This document shows positions 9,113 through 18,348 of a DNA stretch of 59,424 bases, one piece after another. The translations under genes and the position numbers were made by a program. How positions within the stretch are numbered: position 1 is the stretch's first letter; every line of letters begins with the position of its first letter. Under the pieces are notes generated by a model. The model was not told where the DNA came from. It worked only from the letters and a program-made list of their open reading frames with translations, and searched no databases. Source of the DNA: an uncultured Anaerobiospirillum sp. (lineage in GTDB: Bacteria; Pseudomonadota; Gammaproteobacteria; Enterobacterales; Succinivibrionaceae); assembly GCA_944390115.1 (NCBI GenBank), contig CALXOW010000016.1, positions 1-59,424 on the forward strand. The letters are read 5' to 3'.

Positions 9113-10354
9113 CTACTTAGAGCTTGCGGCCTGGTCCTCAGTAGTGGTGGCAGAACTCTCTGCACTTGCGGCTTTCTGCGAGCTTACCGCCGCACTCTCC
9201 CCAGCGCTGGTCTTTTCTGCCTGAACCGACTCAGCATTTGCGCTCGGCTCAGCCTTGGTATCAGGCTGAGCACTCGATTCTACTGCTGGTGCCGAGTCCT
9301 CTTGCTTGAGCGGATGCCCGTCAGGCAGGGCCGCCCCCTCAGGTAGCTCGACACCACGCGCGGCGAGATTGGCATTGTGGCGCTCGGCCAAATCCGAGAA
9401 GCGCTTTAACAGGTCATGGCCTTGACCATCGGTGGCCTCGGCAATCTGCGCCTGCTTTTGATTTTGCAGCTGAACCTTGGAGCGCACGGTCAGAATGACG
9501 CCCGACAAAATCAGGATGGCGCCGATGACTACCGCCGGATGCAGCGCCTCACCTAAGAAGACCACGCCCACAATGCCACCGGTGAGCGGTACCAGGTAGA
9601 CAAAGACACCGGCCTTGGAGGCACCGACGTACTGCACCGCGTAATTCCAGGCGACAAAGGCAAAGAGACCTGAGAAGATCACGAGGTAGCTAAAGCCCAT
9701 GAGCGCTTGTGGGGTCACGGTGTACACATGTAAAGAGCCGGTAACTAAGCCCACTAAGAAGCATTGGAGCGAACCAAAGAGGCCGGACCAAGCGGTCACC
9801 GCAATCGTGCCTAAGCGCCCGTGAATCTGCCACGAGATCACGACGTAAGCCGACCAGGCGATCTCGGCAAAAAGGATGATGACATCGCCGATGTTGAAGG
9901 AGAGGTTCAAGATCACCTCAAGCGAGCCCTTGGCCACAATGCAGACCGCGCCGACGCACGAAATGACGATGCCAAGCCAGCCAAAGCGATTGAGGCGCTC
10001 GCCTAAGAAGATAAAGGCCAAGACCGTGGTCGCAGTCGGGCCAATACTCTCGATTAAGGCGGTGTTGGTGGCGGTGGTGTAATTAAGGCCTAAGAACAAG
10101 AGGCCGTTGTGCACCAACATGCCCATAAAGCCCATGAAGAAGCAGACCACCAAGACACCGCGCTCGGGCTTGAGACTCTTCTTGTCGCGCAGAATAAAAA
10201 GCCACAAGAACAGCACCGCCGAGACCAGCGCAAAGCGCATACCGGTGATCATCAAAGGCGAGAACGCCTCGACGGTGAATTTTCCACTGACTGGGGTGGC
10301 GCCCCAAATCAAGCAAACGGTTAAAAGAAGCAGATAGTACTTGGCCTGAGCCAT
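9113..10354 (-). CDS. EamA/DMT-superfamily transporter with polar tail
   Basis: 413 residues from the ATG at 10354 (MAQAKYYLLLLTVCLIWG), chosen because the hydrophobic first span starts there and GAGGTCGCT precedes it; the frame is open upstream but lacks membrane-protein character. About ten transmembrane segments in two EamA repeats occupy residues 1-295, typical of drug/metabolite exporters of the inner membrane; the substrate cannot be deduced. The last 115 or so residues form an unusual Ala/Ser/Glu-rich low-complexity cytoplasmic tail, not normal for the family. Confidence 0.8.
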   Translation of the reverse strand: MAQAKYYLLLLTVCLIWGATPVSGKFTVEAFSPLMITGMRFALVSAVLFLWLFILRDKKSLKPERGVLVVCFFMGFMGMLVHNGLLFLGLNYTTATNTALIESIGPTATTVLAFIFLGERLNRFGWLGIVISCVGAVCIVAKGSLEVILNLSFNIGDVIILFAEIAWSAYVVISWQIHGRLGTIAVTAWSGLFGSLQCFLVGLVTGSLHVYTVTPQALMGFSYLVIFSGLFAFVAWNYAVQYVGASKAGVFVYLVPLTGGIVGVVFLGEALHPAVVIGAILILSGVILTVRSKVQLQNQKQAQIAEATDGQGHDLLKRFSDLAERHNANLAARGVELPEGAALPDGHPLKQEDSAPAVESSAQPDTKAEPSANAESVQAEKTSAGESAAVSSQKAASAESSATTTEDQAASSK

Positions 10355-10643
10355 AGCGACCTCACACCAAAGCAAATAATGAAGAAAAAAATAAGGGTTA
10401 CAGGGAATCTTGCGGGGCAGAACCACCCAGCGCTGAAGAAAAAGCCCAGGCACAACAAGCCTTACGCGCCCATCGCAGGCACGCTTGAGCCGCCCTGAAA
10501 TTTGGTCAGCGCCCGCCCCCAGAGGCCCCAGCATGCTATCTCAGAGCCAAAGTCGCGTAAGTGCCCTGATCTGGGGCTAAAGCCCGCACCTACGGCCTAC
10601 TTGCGGTAGGGAACCACCCGGCGTCGGCGCTGAGCTTGGATCG

Positions 10644-11351
10644 TTACGACTTCGGCGGATTGTCGTCGTCGATTTCCTCGAATTTGGCGTCCTTGACCAC
10701 GCGCTCGGATTCAAACTTCTCGCGCATCTTGGCAAAGCCTTGCTTTTCTTGGTACACCGGCACGTCGCCACGTGCGGCTTCCTGAGCGGCGGCCTCTTCC
10801 TTAGCGCGCTGCGCATCGCTCTTGCCGTACTTGGCCTCGTACTCGGACTGATAGCGGCTATAGCCCTTACCTCGGCTGAAGATGCCCATCCCAGCAACCT
10901 TCTCGAAGATCGGGTGGTCAAAGAAGCCGCGCTGCGACAGGCTATTGGAGAAGTTTAAAAGCAGCATCAGCGTGGCAATGGCATCAGAGAGAAAGCCTGG
11001 GACCACGTAGAGCACAATCACGAGCTGGCCAATCATGGCGCGCTTGCGGCAGCGATTGAGAAAGGCCGAAATTTCATTGGGGCCCATTTGGGCTAAGCGC
11101 TGCTTGAGCTGATCGATCTGGGCCTGCGACCACAGATTAGGATCAGGCTCGCGCTGGCCGATTAAGTCGTGGAGCAATTGCAGGTACTGCAGCTCACGCA
11201 TCGAGGCATGCCCGGCGAGCTTAACGCCGACGAAGCTGACCGCTGCAATCAAGAAGATGGTCAAGAGATAACCAATGGCATTGCCAATCACGACAAAGGT
11301 GTAGATCTCAAGCATGACCCACAAGAAGAAAACGATGAAGAAACGGCCCAT
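10644..11351 (-). CDS. fxsA: FxsA family membrane protein
   Basis: 235 residues from ATG 11351 (MGRFFIVFFLWVMLEIYTFV), preceded by GAGGGCGCC. The first 140 residues match FxsA, a small inner-membrane protein known in E. coli for relieving F-plasmid exclusion of phage T7: two N-terminal spans, the GVKLAGHASMREL cytoplasmic stretch, and a third span IVLYVVPGFLSDAIATLMLL. The C-terminal 90 residues are charged and variable, as usual for this family. The physiological role is poorly understood. Confidence 0.8.
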   Translation of the reverse strand: MGRFFIVFFLWVMLEIYTFVVIGNAIGYLLTIFLIAAVSFVGVKLAGHASMRELQYLQLLHDLIGQREPDPNLWSQAQIDQLKQRLAQMGPNEISAFLNRCRKRAMIGQLVIVLYVVPGFLSDAIATLMLLLNFSNSLSQRGFFDHPIFEKVAGMGIFSRGKGYSRYQSEYEAKYGKSDAQRAKEEAAAQEAARGDVPVYQEKQGFAKMREKFESERVVKDAKFEEIDDDNPPKS

Positions 11352-11449
11352 GTGGCGCCCTCGCACCCAAGAAAGAGAAAATCGGTAAGGCCATGATAAA
11401 GGCCTTTTTTCATTATACAAGCCTAGTTTTGCTAAACCTTGGGGGCGAT

Positions 11450-11478
11450 CACTTTAGCCGCTGTCATGCGGCTATAAT
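11450..11478 (+). promoter_or_regulatory. Putative promoter of dsbD
   Basis: A perfect TATAAT at 11473-11478 lies 32 nt before the dsbD start; the -35 region (CACTTT, 17 nt upstream) is a poor match. Confidence 0.45.
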
Positions 11479-11510
11479 GGGGGCATTGTTGGTTGGCCGG
11501 AGGTGCTCTT

Positions 11511-13469
11511 ATGACCCTTTTCTCATGGAGTTATGACTTATCACGCCCCTTGCGCGGAGCACAGCTGTGGGTCTGTGCGCTCCTCTTGTGCCTAGCAAGC
11601 TTCACGGTGGCCGCTGAAGAGACCACTGAGGCGCCCTCGTGGGACAATCTCACCCAGGCCTTGCAATTAGACCCAAGTGAATCTGCCGACCGAAACTCAC
11701 CTCTTGCTGCGCCGCAGGATGACTCAGCACACCTCCTAACTGCCTCCGCGCTGCCCTTTATGGTAGATGCCAGCTTTAGTGAGGATACGGTGCACTTTAC
11801 GATTAGTATGGCTTCCGGCGCCTATATTTATCGTGACTCCATCGTCCTGACCTCAAACAGTGGCAGCCTCTTGCTCGCTCAACCCAACCTGCCTGAGGCG
11901 ATCGAGCATGAAGACAGCATGGGCACCAATCTGGTGTACTTTGATGAGCTGCAATTTGACGCCTCCATTTTGTCCGCGCAAGCTGGGGATGAGCTCACCT
12001 TAAGCTACCAAGGCTGCGATGCTCAGGGCATCTGCTACCCACCGCAGAACTATAGCGTGGAGTTAATCAAGGACGTTAAGGTTTCCTACACCAAGCTCGA
12101 CCAAGCCGCACAAAACCCGCAAAGCACGACCGCGTCCGCCCCCAGCGGCGCTGCGTCCCAGACTGAGCCTAGTAAGTCCCCATCGCTGTGGAGCCTGCTC
12201 TCGACTGAAGCCGAAGGCAGTGCCATCAGCGACTTTATTACCCAAAACTTAGGCATCGGCTTACTGCTGTGCTTCCTCTTAGGCATTGGCCTCGACCTCA
12301 CCCCGTGTGTGCTGCCGATGCTGCCGATTTTCTCGGCTCTGATTGTGTCCAAACCTCGTGGGGGCAAGCATGTTAGCTTTGCGATCTTGCTGCGTCAAAA
12401 CTTAGGCTACGCCTTGGGCCTGTCGCTGTGCTATATGGTCCTGGGCTTAATCTTTGCCGCCTTAGGTGCCTCCTTCCACGGCTTCTTGCAGCATCCGCTC
12501 GTCACCTGCACCATTGCCCTGCTGCTCTTGGTGTGCGCGGCCGCGTGCGCCGATCTCATTGAGCTCAAAGTGCCAAGCTTTATCACCGGTCCCCTGCAAG
12601 AGCGCATCAGCAAGGTCAATACTAAGAGCATGGGCGGTGCCTTTGCCTTAGGTGTCGTCTCCGCCATTGTCGCCAGTCCGTGCACTTCCGCCCCGCTGGC
12701 CGGTGCCCTCCTTTACGTCATGCAAAGTGGCAACACCCTGATGGGCGCCTTGGTCTTCTTCGTGATTGGCCTGGGCATGGCCACGCCGCTCTTAATCATC
12801 GGTCTCTTTGGCGGCCGCTACTTAATGAAGGGCGGTATGGTCGGCGACTTAGTTAAGCGCTTCTTAGCGGTAGTGCTGCTCTTTGCCGCGTACTTCATTA
12901 CCCGTCATTTGATGGGACAGGCTGAGCCTTTTATCCTATCGTTCACCGTCTTTATCGCGAGCCTCTACGTCATTGGCACAATCATTTACTTTATCATCAA
13001 GCATCGCCTCACCTTAACTTGGGTGAGCGTTGCCGCGCTGTTGGCCCTGCTGCCGACCTACCTGTCCTATCATGCGCTCTTTGCGCAGGTTAGACCCGAG
13101 GCCGTCCAGCCCTATGAGGGCTTTACCAAGGTCACCAGCCTCAGCCAGCTGCAAGCGCTGCAAAAGAACGGCCCTGCTTTTGTCACCTTTACTGCCTCGT
13201 GGTGTACCAATTGCCGCTATATGGCACACCATATCTACAATCAAGCTGAGTTCTTAGAATTAAGTGCACAGTTCACGCGCATTGTCATCGACATTAGCGA
13301 CGCCAACAATCCGCAAACCAAGGAGCTGATTGCGCATTTTAAGGTGATAGGCGTACCTTATATCGTGACCTTAGATGACCAAGGGCAGATCCACTCCAGC
13401 CATATTGGTCTGGCTAGCAAAGAGATGGTGCGCGATATCGTGCTCGACCTCAAAAACGCGCTCGACTAA
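11511..13469 (+). CDS. dsbD: Thiol:disulfide interchange protein DsbD
   Basis: 652 residues from ATG 11511, preceded by GGAGGTGCTCTT. Transfers reducing power from cytoplasmic thioredoxin across the inner membrane to periplasmic DsbC/DsbG and cytochrome-c maturation. Signal peptide at residues 1-30; periplasmic alpha domain with the cysteine pair in GCDAQGICYPPQ; eight-span beta domain (about residues 235-500) with its redox cysteines in LTPCVLPMLP and ASPCTSAPLAG; C-terminal thioredoxin-like gamma domain with WCTNC near residue 563. All six catalytic cysteines are present. The 228 nt after it holds only short GC-rich palindromes. Confidence 0.92.
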   Translation: MTLFSWSYDLSRPLRGAQLWVCALLLCLASFTVAAEETTEAPSWDNLTQALQLDPSESADRNSPLAAPQDDSAHLLTASALPFMVDASFSEDTVHFTISMASGAYIYRDSIVLTSNSGSLLLAQPNLPEAIEHEDSMGTNLVYFDELQFDASILSAQAGDELTLSYQGCDAQGICYPPQNYSVELIKDVKVSYTKLDQAAQNPQSTTASAPSGAASQTEPSKSPSLWSLLSTEAEGSAISDFITQNLGIGLLLCFLLGIGLDLTPCVLPMLPIFSALIVSKPRGGKHVSFAILLRQNLGYALGLSLCYMVLGLIFAALGASFHGFLQHPLVTCTIALLLLVCAAACADLIELKVPSFITGPLQERISKVNTKSMGGAFALGVVSAIVASPCTSAPLAGALLYVMQSGNTLMGALVFFVIGLGMATPLLIIGLFGGRYLMKGGMVGDLVKRFLAVVLLFAAYFITRHLMGQAEPFILSFTVFIASLYVIGTIIYFIIKHRLTLTWVSVAALLALLPTYLSYHALFAQVRPEAVQPYEGFTKVTSLSQLQALQKNGPAFVTFTASWCTNCRYMAHHIYNQAEFLELSAQFTRIVIDISDANNPQTKELIAHFKVIGVPYIVTLDDQGQIHSSHIGLASKEMVRDIVLDLKNALD

Positions 13470-13697
13470 GGCCCAACGCCTAGCAGCACGGGCTCAGCTG
13501 GCTCATAGCTAGCTCATAGCTGGCCCTGCTAAGCCCACCGGTTGGTGCACCGGTCGGCGCCTAGGCATTAGCCCCGGCGGCGCCACAACTGCCAGACGGC
13601 GCCCCAGCAGCTGCCCAATTGGCGCCACCGCAGGAGCCTGGCCGCTTGGGCATGGGCCTTGCGTCAATTCGGTTCCTCAATTAATTGGAGATGTTAG

Positions 13698-14771
13698 ATG
13701 ACCGCTACCACGACTAATGGCAAGGTGATTGAAGGCTTAACCCAAGACGTCAGCACAGTGGCGCTGCAACAGCCGCCGCTCATTGTGGCGGAACTGTCGG
13801 GCAATCACCAAGGCAAGTTAGAAAATGCGATCGCCTTGATGGATTTAGCCCATGAGTGTGGCGCGGACATGATCAAGATCCAAACCTACACCGAGGACTC
13901 GCTCACCATTGACTCGACCCGTCCAGAGTTTCAGATCACCAAGGGCTTATGGGCCGGATATAGCCTCTACAACCTCTATCAAGAGGCCAAGACTCCACGC
14001 GAGTGGATGAAGCCGCTCTTTGCTCACGCCCGTGAGCGCGGCATCACGCTCTTTAGCTCGCCTTTTTACTTTGAGGACGTCGATGCCTTAGAAGAGGCTG
14101 GCTGCCCTATCTACAAGATTGCCTCCTACGAGCTTAACTTCCCGCAGCTGATTGCCTATTGCGCTGACACCAAGAAGCCTATGGTGATGTCCACTGGTAT
14201 GGCCAGCCTCGAGGAAATCGACCGCGCGGTACAGACCGCACGCGACCACGGCTGCACCGATTTGACCTTGCTCCACTGCGAGAGTATCTACCCTGCTCCT
14301 CCAACCTCCTTTAACCTGCGCACCATTCCGTTCTTAAAGGAGCGCTATGGCTGCAAGGTTGGCCTCTCCAATCACTCGATTGGTCACACCTTAGACGTCG
14401 CCGCGACCGCCTTAGGTGCCGACATGATTGAAAAGCACTTTGCGCGTGACCGCCAAAGCGGCATTGATGCGGCCTTCTCGATGACTCCAGACGAGTTAAA
14501 GGCCTTAAAGGAAGCCACCGCCTTAGCCGCGCAAACCATGGGCTACCAGGCCATTGCCTTAAGCGAGACTGACCTGGCAGGCCGCAAGGGCCGCCGCTCG
14601 GTGTACTTAGTCAAGGACTTAGCCCCAGGCGAGACCTTAACCCAAGAGCACGTGCGCATCATCCGCCCAGGTCTGGGCTTAGAGCCATACCGCCTGCCTG
14701 AGGTGTTAGGCAAGAAGGCCAGCCACGAGCTCAAGGCGCCACAGCCTTTGAACGCCGCTGACTTTAGCTAA
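13698..14771 (+). CDS. pseI: NeuB-family sialic/pseudaminic acid synthase (PseI-like)
   Basis: 357 residues; ATG 13698 follows GGAGATGTTAG. Condenses phosphoenolpyruvate with a hexosamine to make a nonulosonic acid for glycans or flagellin modification. Signatures: VAELSGNHQG, MIKIQTYTEDSLTID, YKIASYELNFP, MSTGMA, GLSNHSIGHT and IEKHFARDR, then a C-terminal SAF domain (RRSVYLVKDLAPGETL). The WAGYSLYNLYQEAKTPREW stretch is characteristic of PseI rather than NeuB. No other nonulosonate-pathway gene is in the window, so it is isolated here. Confidence 0.75.
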   Translation: MTATTTNGKVIEGLTQDVSTVALQQPPLIVAELSGNHQGKLENAIALMDLAHECGADMIKIQTYTEDSLTIDSTRPEFQITKGLWAGYSLYNLYQEAKTPREWMKPLFAHARERGITLFSSPFYFEDVDALEEAGCPIYKIASYELNFPQLIAYCADTKKPMVMSTGMASLEEIDRAVQTARDHGCTDLTLLHCESIYPAPPTSFNLRTIPFLKERYGCKVGLSNHSIGHTLDVAATALGADMIEKHFARDRQSGIDAAFSMTPDELKALKEATALAAQTMGYQAIALSETDLAGRKGRRSVYLVKDLAPGETLTQEHVRIIRPGLGLEPYRLPEVLGKKASHELKAPQPLNAADFS

Positions 14772-15071
14772 CAGTCAGCAGCACTCGAGCACACTTGAGG
14801 AGCGCTCGTTCACAACACACTCTGAGGGCTTAATACCTCGGTCAGCCGGTGTCGCCACCAAGCTACACAGTACCAAGGCGCGGCACCAAGCCTGTGCCAT
14901 CCCGGCTTAGCGCGGCGGTTCTTAGTTTGTGCCATACCACCGAAACGTGGTCACCAGTCGCAGCTCGGTGTCTAAAAGCTGTGCCCTGTGCCTACACTCT
15001 AGAGCACAATGTCAGTAATAGCGCCCGCGTGCCTCACTGTGTGTGCTTTTAGGCGCAAATGTGCAACTTTA

Positions 15072-15100
15072 CGTGCTTTTTACAAAAAAGCACGCTTTTT
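15072..15100 (+). terminator. Intrinsic terminator between pseI and phoA
   Basis: CGTGCTTTTT and AAAAAGCACG form a perfect 10-bp stem with a 3-nt loop, followed by CTTTTT. The rest of the 14772-15254 gap shows no gene and no recognisable Pho box. Confidence 0.65.
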
Positions 15101-15254
15101 AACTCGAACTTTATTTTTTGGGCCCTGTGAACTTAACTTTGGGCCCCTATCATGAGCACCATCAAAAGCAACCATTATTGATGTCGAGGCGCAACCACGT
15201 GCTTGCGCCTTAGAACTGGAATATCAGCCGCATAGCGGCAAAGGTTTATTAAAG

Positions 15255-16706
15255 ATGATGCTCAAGAAGTCCGTGTTAGCCCAATCCCTGACCGCAGCCG
15301 CTGCTGCTTTCATGTTAGCCGCCTGCTCGGCCAATGCCAGTGATCAGGCTATCGACGATAGCGCCCTCTACGTCCGTCAAGCTGCCGGTGATGTCACTCA
15401 GTTTGCTGGCGCTCGTCGTATCCCAGACAACCAGACTGAGCTCTACTCCAACGTTCTGGAGCTGGCTAAGAAGCAGCACGCCAAGAACGTCATTCTCTTA
15501 ATCGGCGATGGCATGGGCGATAGCGAAATCACCGCTGCCCGTAACTTTGCCCACGGTGCTGGTGGCTTCTTCAAGGGCTTAGACTCCTTACCATTTACCG
15601 GCCAGTACACCCACTACTCCTTAGATCGCAACACCCACAAGCCAGATTACGTTACCGACTCGGCAGCTTCGGCTACCGCTTGGTCGACCGGCGTTAAGAG
15701 CTACAACGGCGCTATCGGCGTCGACGTTTTTGGCAAGCCACACCAGAGCTTACTGGAGATGGCCAAGGCTAACGGTCTTGCTACCGGCGACGTTTCGACC
15801 GCTGAAATCCAAGACGCTACCCCAGCAGCCCAAATCGCTCACGTCACCGAGCGTAAGTGCTATGGTCCAAACGTTACCTCGCAGAAGTGCGCTGCTAACG
15901 CCTTAGAAAACGGCGGCCAAGGCTCGATCTCCGAGCAGCTCTTAAACGTCCGCGCTGACGTTATCTTAGGCGGCGGTGCTGCTACCTTCAATGAGAAGGC
16001 CAAGGCCGGTGAGTACAAGGACATGACCTTATTTGAGCAGGCTGAAAAGCGTGGCTTCCAAGTAGTCCGTGACTTAAACGGCATGAACGCCATTACCGTT
16101 GCCAACCAAGATCAACCAGTCTTAGGTCTGTTCTCGGACGGCAATATGCCAATTCGCCTCAAGGGCCCACAGGCTGAATTAAACGGCATCCAAAAGGATG
16201 TGGTCAAGTGCGAGGTTAACAGCGAGCGCGGTGCTCAGATCCCAACCTTAGCCCAAATGACCCAAAAGGCAATTGACCTGCTGAAGGTTAACGACAAGGG
16301 CTTCTTCTTACAAGTTGAAGGCGCTTCGATCGACAAGCAGGCCCACGCTTCCAATCCATGCGGTCAATTTGGTGAGACCATGGACTTAGACGAGGCCGTT
16401 CAAGTTGCCATGGACTTTGCCAAGAAGGACGGCAACACCCTGGTTATCGTTACCGCTGACCACGCTCACGCCACCCAGATCGTCTATCCAGACGCCACCA
16501 CTCCAGGCTTTAGCCAGCGCGTCTTAACCCACGACGGCGTCCCAATGGCCATCAACTATGGCAACTCGACCGACATCGATGACGCAGGTCACACCGGTGC
16601 TCAGTTACGTGTTGCCGCTTACGGCCCAGGTGCCTTACGTGTCGTAGGCTTAACCGACCAGACCGATATCTTCTTCACGATTCGTGACACCCTGAACTTA
16701 AAGTAG
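15255..16706 (+). CDS. phoA: Alkaline phosphatase (PhoA type)
   Basis: 483 residues. Periplasmic metal-dependent phosphomonoesterase. N-terminus is a signal peptide ending MLAACS, a lipobox, so the enzyme may be membrane-anchored as a lipoprotein. Catalytic-core motifs: [14 protein letters not shown] (metal ligand Asp), [10 protein letters not shown] with the nucleophilic Ser near residue 135, [11 protein letters not shown], and [11 protein letters not shown] near 400, all very close to E. coli PhoA. Two adjacent ATGs follow AAAGGTTTATTAAAG. Phosphate-starvation control is usual in the family, but no clear PhoB box was found upstream. Confidence 0.92.
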   Translation: MMLKKSVLAQSLTAAAAAFMLAACSANASDQAIDDSALYVRQAAGDVTQFAGARRIPDNQTELYSNVLELAKKQHAKNVILLIGDGMGDSEITAARNFAHGAGGFFKGLDSLPFTGQYTHYSLDRNTHKPDYVTDSAASATAWSTGVKSYNGAIGVDVFGKPHQSLLEMAKANGLATGDVSTAEIQDATPAAQIAHVTERKCYGPNVTSQKCAANALENGGQGSISEQLLNVRADVILGGGAATFNEKAKAGEYKDMTLFEQAEKRGFQVVRDLNGMNAITVANQDQPVLGLFSDGNMPIRLKGPQAELNGIQKDVVKCEVNSERGAQIPTLAQMTQKAIDLLKVNDKGFFLQVEGASIDKQAHASNPCGQFGETMDLDEAVQVAMDFAKKDGNTLVIVTADHAHATQIVYPDATTPGFSQRVLTHDGVPMAINYGNSTDIDDAGHTGAQLRVAAYGPGALRVVGLTDQTDIFFTIRDTLNLK

Positions 16707-16750
16707 TCACATACCCCCGAAAAAAGAACAAAAGTAAGTTCGACTGACCA

Positions 16751-16780
16751 AAAGCTCGCAGCCACGCTGCGGGCTTTTTT
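16751..16780 (+). terminator. phoA intrinsic terminator
   Basis: AAAGCTCGCAGC pairs with GCTGCGGGCTTT around a CAC loop, ending in TTTTTT, 45 nt after the phoA stop. Confidence 0.8.
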
Positions 16781-16807
16781 CATGCCTCCAGCATAGAAAC
16801 CGCCCAT

Positions 16808-16861
16808 AAACACCACGCCCGCTGGAGCCACGGCACTTGGTGTCGGGTCCCAGCGGGCGTG
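16808..16861. repeat. 54-bp terminator-like repeat, left copy
   Basis: Identical except for one base (T/C) to 18269-18322. Each copy contains a 12-bp inverted repeat, CACGCCCGCTGG and its complement. The two copies bracket the toxin-antitoxin genes in direct orientation. This copy lacks the downstream T-run that the right copy has on the minus strand. Confidence 0.8.
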
Positions 16862-16886
16862 TAAAAGCTTAATGTAAGAACTTGCT

Positions 16887-17285
16887 CTAGGCAGAAGTTT
16901 TGTTATAAGTTTCTTTAACCGGAGCCTCGTCTGAAACAAAAGTATCATCTGCTTCGGACTCAGAGCTAGGCACATCATCATAATGAAAGCGCAAACCCAA
17001 GGAAGCAACCAATTTCTTTAACACATCAGCATTTCTGCCGCCATTACCCTTTAAAACATTGTAAAGCTCGTCTTTGGTCAAGCCAACTTGTTGAGCAAGA
17101 TTACTCAAGAACTTAAAATAAGCAATATCTTTTAAGGTGGCAAAGAGGACTAAGCCATCACCTGAATCTTCCTGCAAGGCGCTTTTCCAGGCCTCCAAGC
17201 AGTCGTCTTCAGAATGCAGGAAATCCTGATAATCAAATTCAATCAACTCATCAGTAACAAAGTGACGATCAGTCATATCTGTCAT
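16887..17285 (-). CDS. HigA-like antitoxin (HI1420 type)
   Basis: 132 residues. The central helix-turn-helix region (KDIAYFKFLSNLAQQVGLTKDELYNVLKGNGGRNADVL, about residues 53-90) matches the putative addiction-module antidote family typified by H. influenzae HI1420. The start ATG overlaps the toxin TGA by four bases (ATGA), so it is translationally coupled downstream of the toxin, the HigBA order. N- and C-terminal extensions are acidic. Expected role: bind and neutralise the preceding toxin and repress the operon. Confidence 0.75.
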   Translation of the reverse strand: MTDMTDRHFVTDELIEFDYQDFLHSEDDCLEAWKSALQEDSGDGLVLFATLKDIAYFKFLSNLAQQVGLTKDELYNVLKGNGGRNADVLKKLVASLGLRFHYDDVPSSESEADDTFVSDEAPVKETYNKTSA

Positions 17286-17656
17286 AATTTTTCTGTCTCC
17301 TTTGCATGAATTTGAGCAGCAAGCTTCTTTGCTTTTTCGATATCTGCTGGCTGGCTATCTTTAACTCCACCAGCTAGAAAAAAGATAACTTGGTTACCAA
17401 CTCTTGTGAAATAAAGACGAACACCAGGACCTTCAAAAATACGAATTTCTGATACCTTGTCGCCAACTGACTTTATACGGCCAAAATTACCGTCTTCTAC
17501 AGCTCTAAGTCGTTTTACAACTATCTTATAAAGTCTCTGATCTTTTTTAGCTAATGATTGCAACCACTTCTTAAAAGTTGTTGTGTATGAAAGATTATAA
17601 TGTTTTTGACTGGAAGATGTTACTCTATCAGCAATACTATCAAAATTGTTGAACAT
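17282..17656 (-). CDS. HigB/RelE-superfamily toxin (HI1419, Gp49 type)
   Basis: 124 residues. Begins with an N-terminal extension, then TTTFKKWLQSLAKKDQRLYKIVVKRLRAVEDGNFGRIKSVGDKVSEIRI and GVRLYFTRVGNQVIFFLAGGVKDSQ, the diagnostic pattern of phage-derived Gp49-like/HI1419 addiction toxins, predicted ribosome-dependent mRNA interferases. First gene of the pair. The AT-rich upstream region contrasts with the GC-rich housekeeping neighbours, suggesting acquisition. Confidence 0.75.
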   Translation of the reverse strand: MFNNFDSIADRVTSSSQKHYNLSYTTTFKKWLQSLAKKDQRLYKIVVKRLRAVEDGNFGRIKSVGDKVSEIRIFEGPGVRLYFTRVGNQVIFFLAGGVKDSQPADIEKAKKLAAQIHAKETEKL

Positions 17657-17738
17657 TTATATTACCATTAAAATATAGCAAACGCCATTAGTTTTTGCTA
17701 ATAAATTTTTGTTTTATAATTTTATTAAATTTCAGAAG

Positions 17739-17758
17739 AACAGCTTAAACAAGCTGTT
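17739..17758. terminator. Hairpin between orphan toxin and toxin-antitoxin pair
   Basis: AACAGCTT / AAGCTGTT with an AAAC loop forms a perfect 8-bp stem, T-flanked on the plus side (TTGCTT) and followed by TCTTCTG on the minus side. Possibly ends the orphan toxin transcript. The surrounding 17657-17862 has no antitoxin frame. Confidence 0.4.
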
Positions 17759-17862
17759 TTGCTTAGTAATTGTAATAAAGTTAATTAGCCAAAATCACTG
17801 ACGTTTACTATAATTTATTAAAAATTAAGTATAGCATTGCTCCCACAAAATAACATTATTTA

Positions 17863-18204
17863 TTAAGCATCTATCATTTTCATAAATTCCTTGGTCTTGA
17901 TATCGTACTCTTCCTGAAATTTATGAGAAATAACTTGTGCTTTAGCTATATCAGCGTTACGCGAGATTTGTGCAACAGATGCAAATAAAATTACAATCCT
18001 TGATCCTTCTTTATAAAAATAAATACGAACATTAGGATATGAAGCAATTCGAGCCTCATAGATATAATCACCAACCTTAGTGGCGTCACCAAGGAACCCT
18101 ACACGCATATGCGCAAGCATCGCTAAAATACGAAAGTACAGAAACTTATCCACCCCCTTAAACCAGTGCATGAATTCATCTGTCTGCGAAACAAAGTAAA
18201 ACAT
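17863..18204 (-). CDS. Orphan HI1419/RelE-like toxin paralogue
   Basis: 113 residues related to the toxin 200 nt downstream: MFYFVSQTDEFMHWFKGVDK, LAHMRVGFLGDATKVGDYIYEARI, VRIYFYKEGSRIVILFASV and DIAKAQVISHKF follow the same order of strands and helices. No antitoxin frame follows within the 206-nt gap to the toxin-antitoxin pair. It may be inactive, may be neutralised by the nearby HigA-like protein, or may have lost its partner. Confidence 0.6.
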   Translation of the reverse strand: MFYFVSQTDEFMHWFKGVDKFLYFRILAMLAHMRVGFLGDATKVGDYIYEARIASYPNVRIYFYKEGSRIVILFASVAQISRNADIAKAQVISHKFQEEYDIKTKEFMKMIDA

Positions 18205-18268
18205 AAGCTATCTCCACTAATACCTAATACGATTTTACCATATTTTAGAGTCAAATCCTCAAAAATAA

Positions 18269-18322
18269 AAACACCACGCCCGCTGGAGCCACGGCACTTG
18301 GTGTCGGGCCCCAGCGGGCGTG
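18269..18322 (-). terminator. 54-bp repeat, right copy; fkpA terminator
   Basis: The 12-bp stem CACGCCCGCTGG / CCAGCGGGCGTG is followed on the minus strand by GTGTTTTTATTTTTG, giving a complete intrinsic terminator 27 nt after the fkpA stop. One base differs from the copy at 16808-16861. Confidence 0.7.
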
Positions 18323-18348
18323 AAGAAGATCTCTTGAGGGTGCGCCTA

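Noticed and set aside
15101-15254. PhoB box upstream of phoA
   Set aside because: No pair of CTGTCAT-like 7-mers with 4-nt spacing was found.
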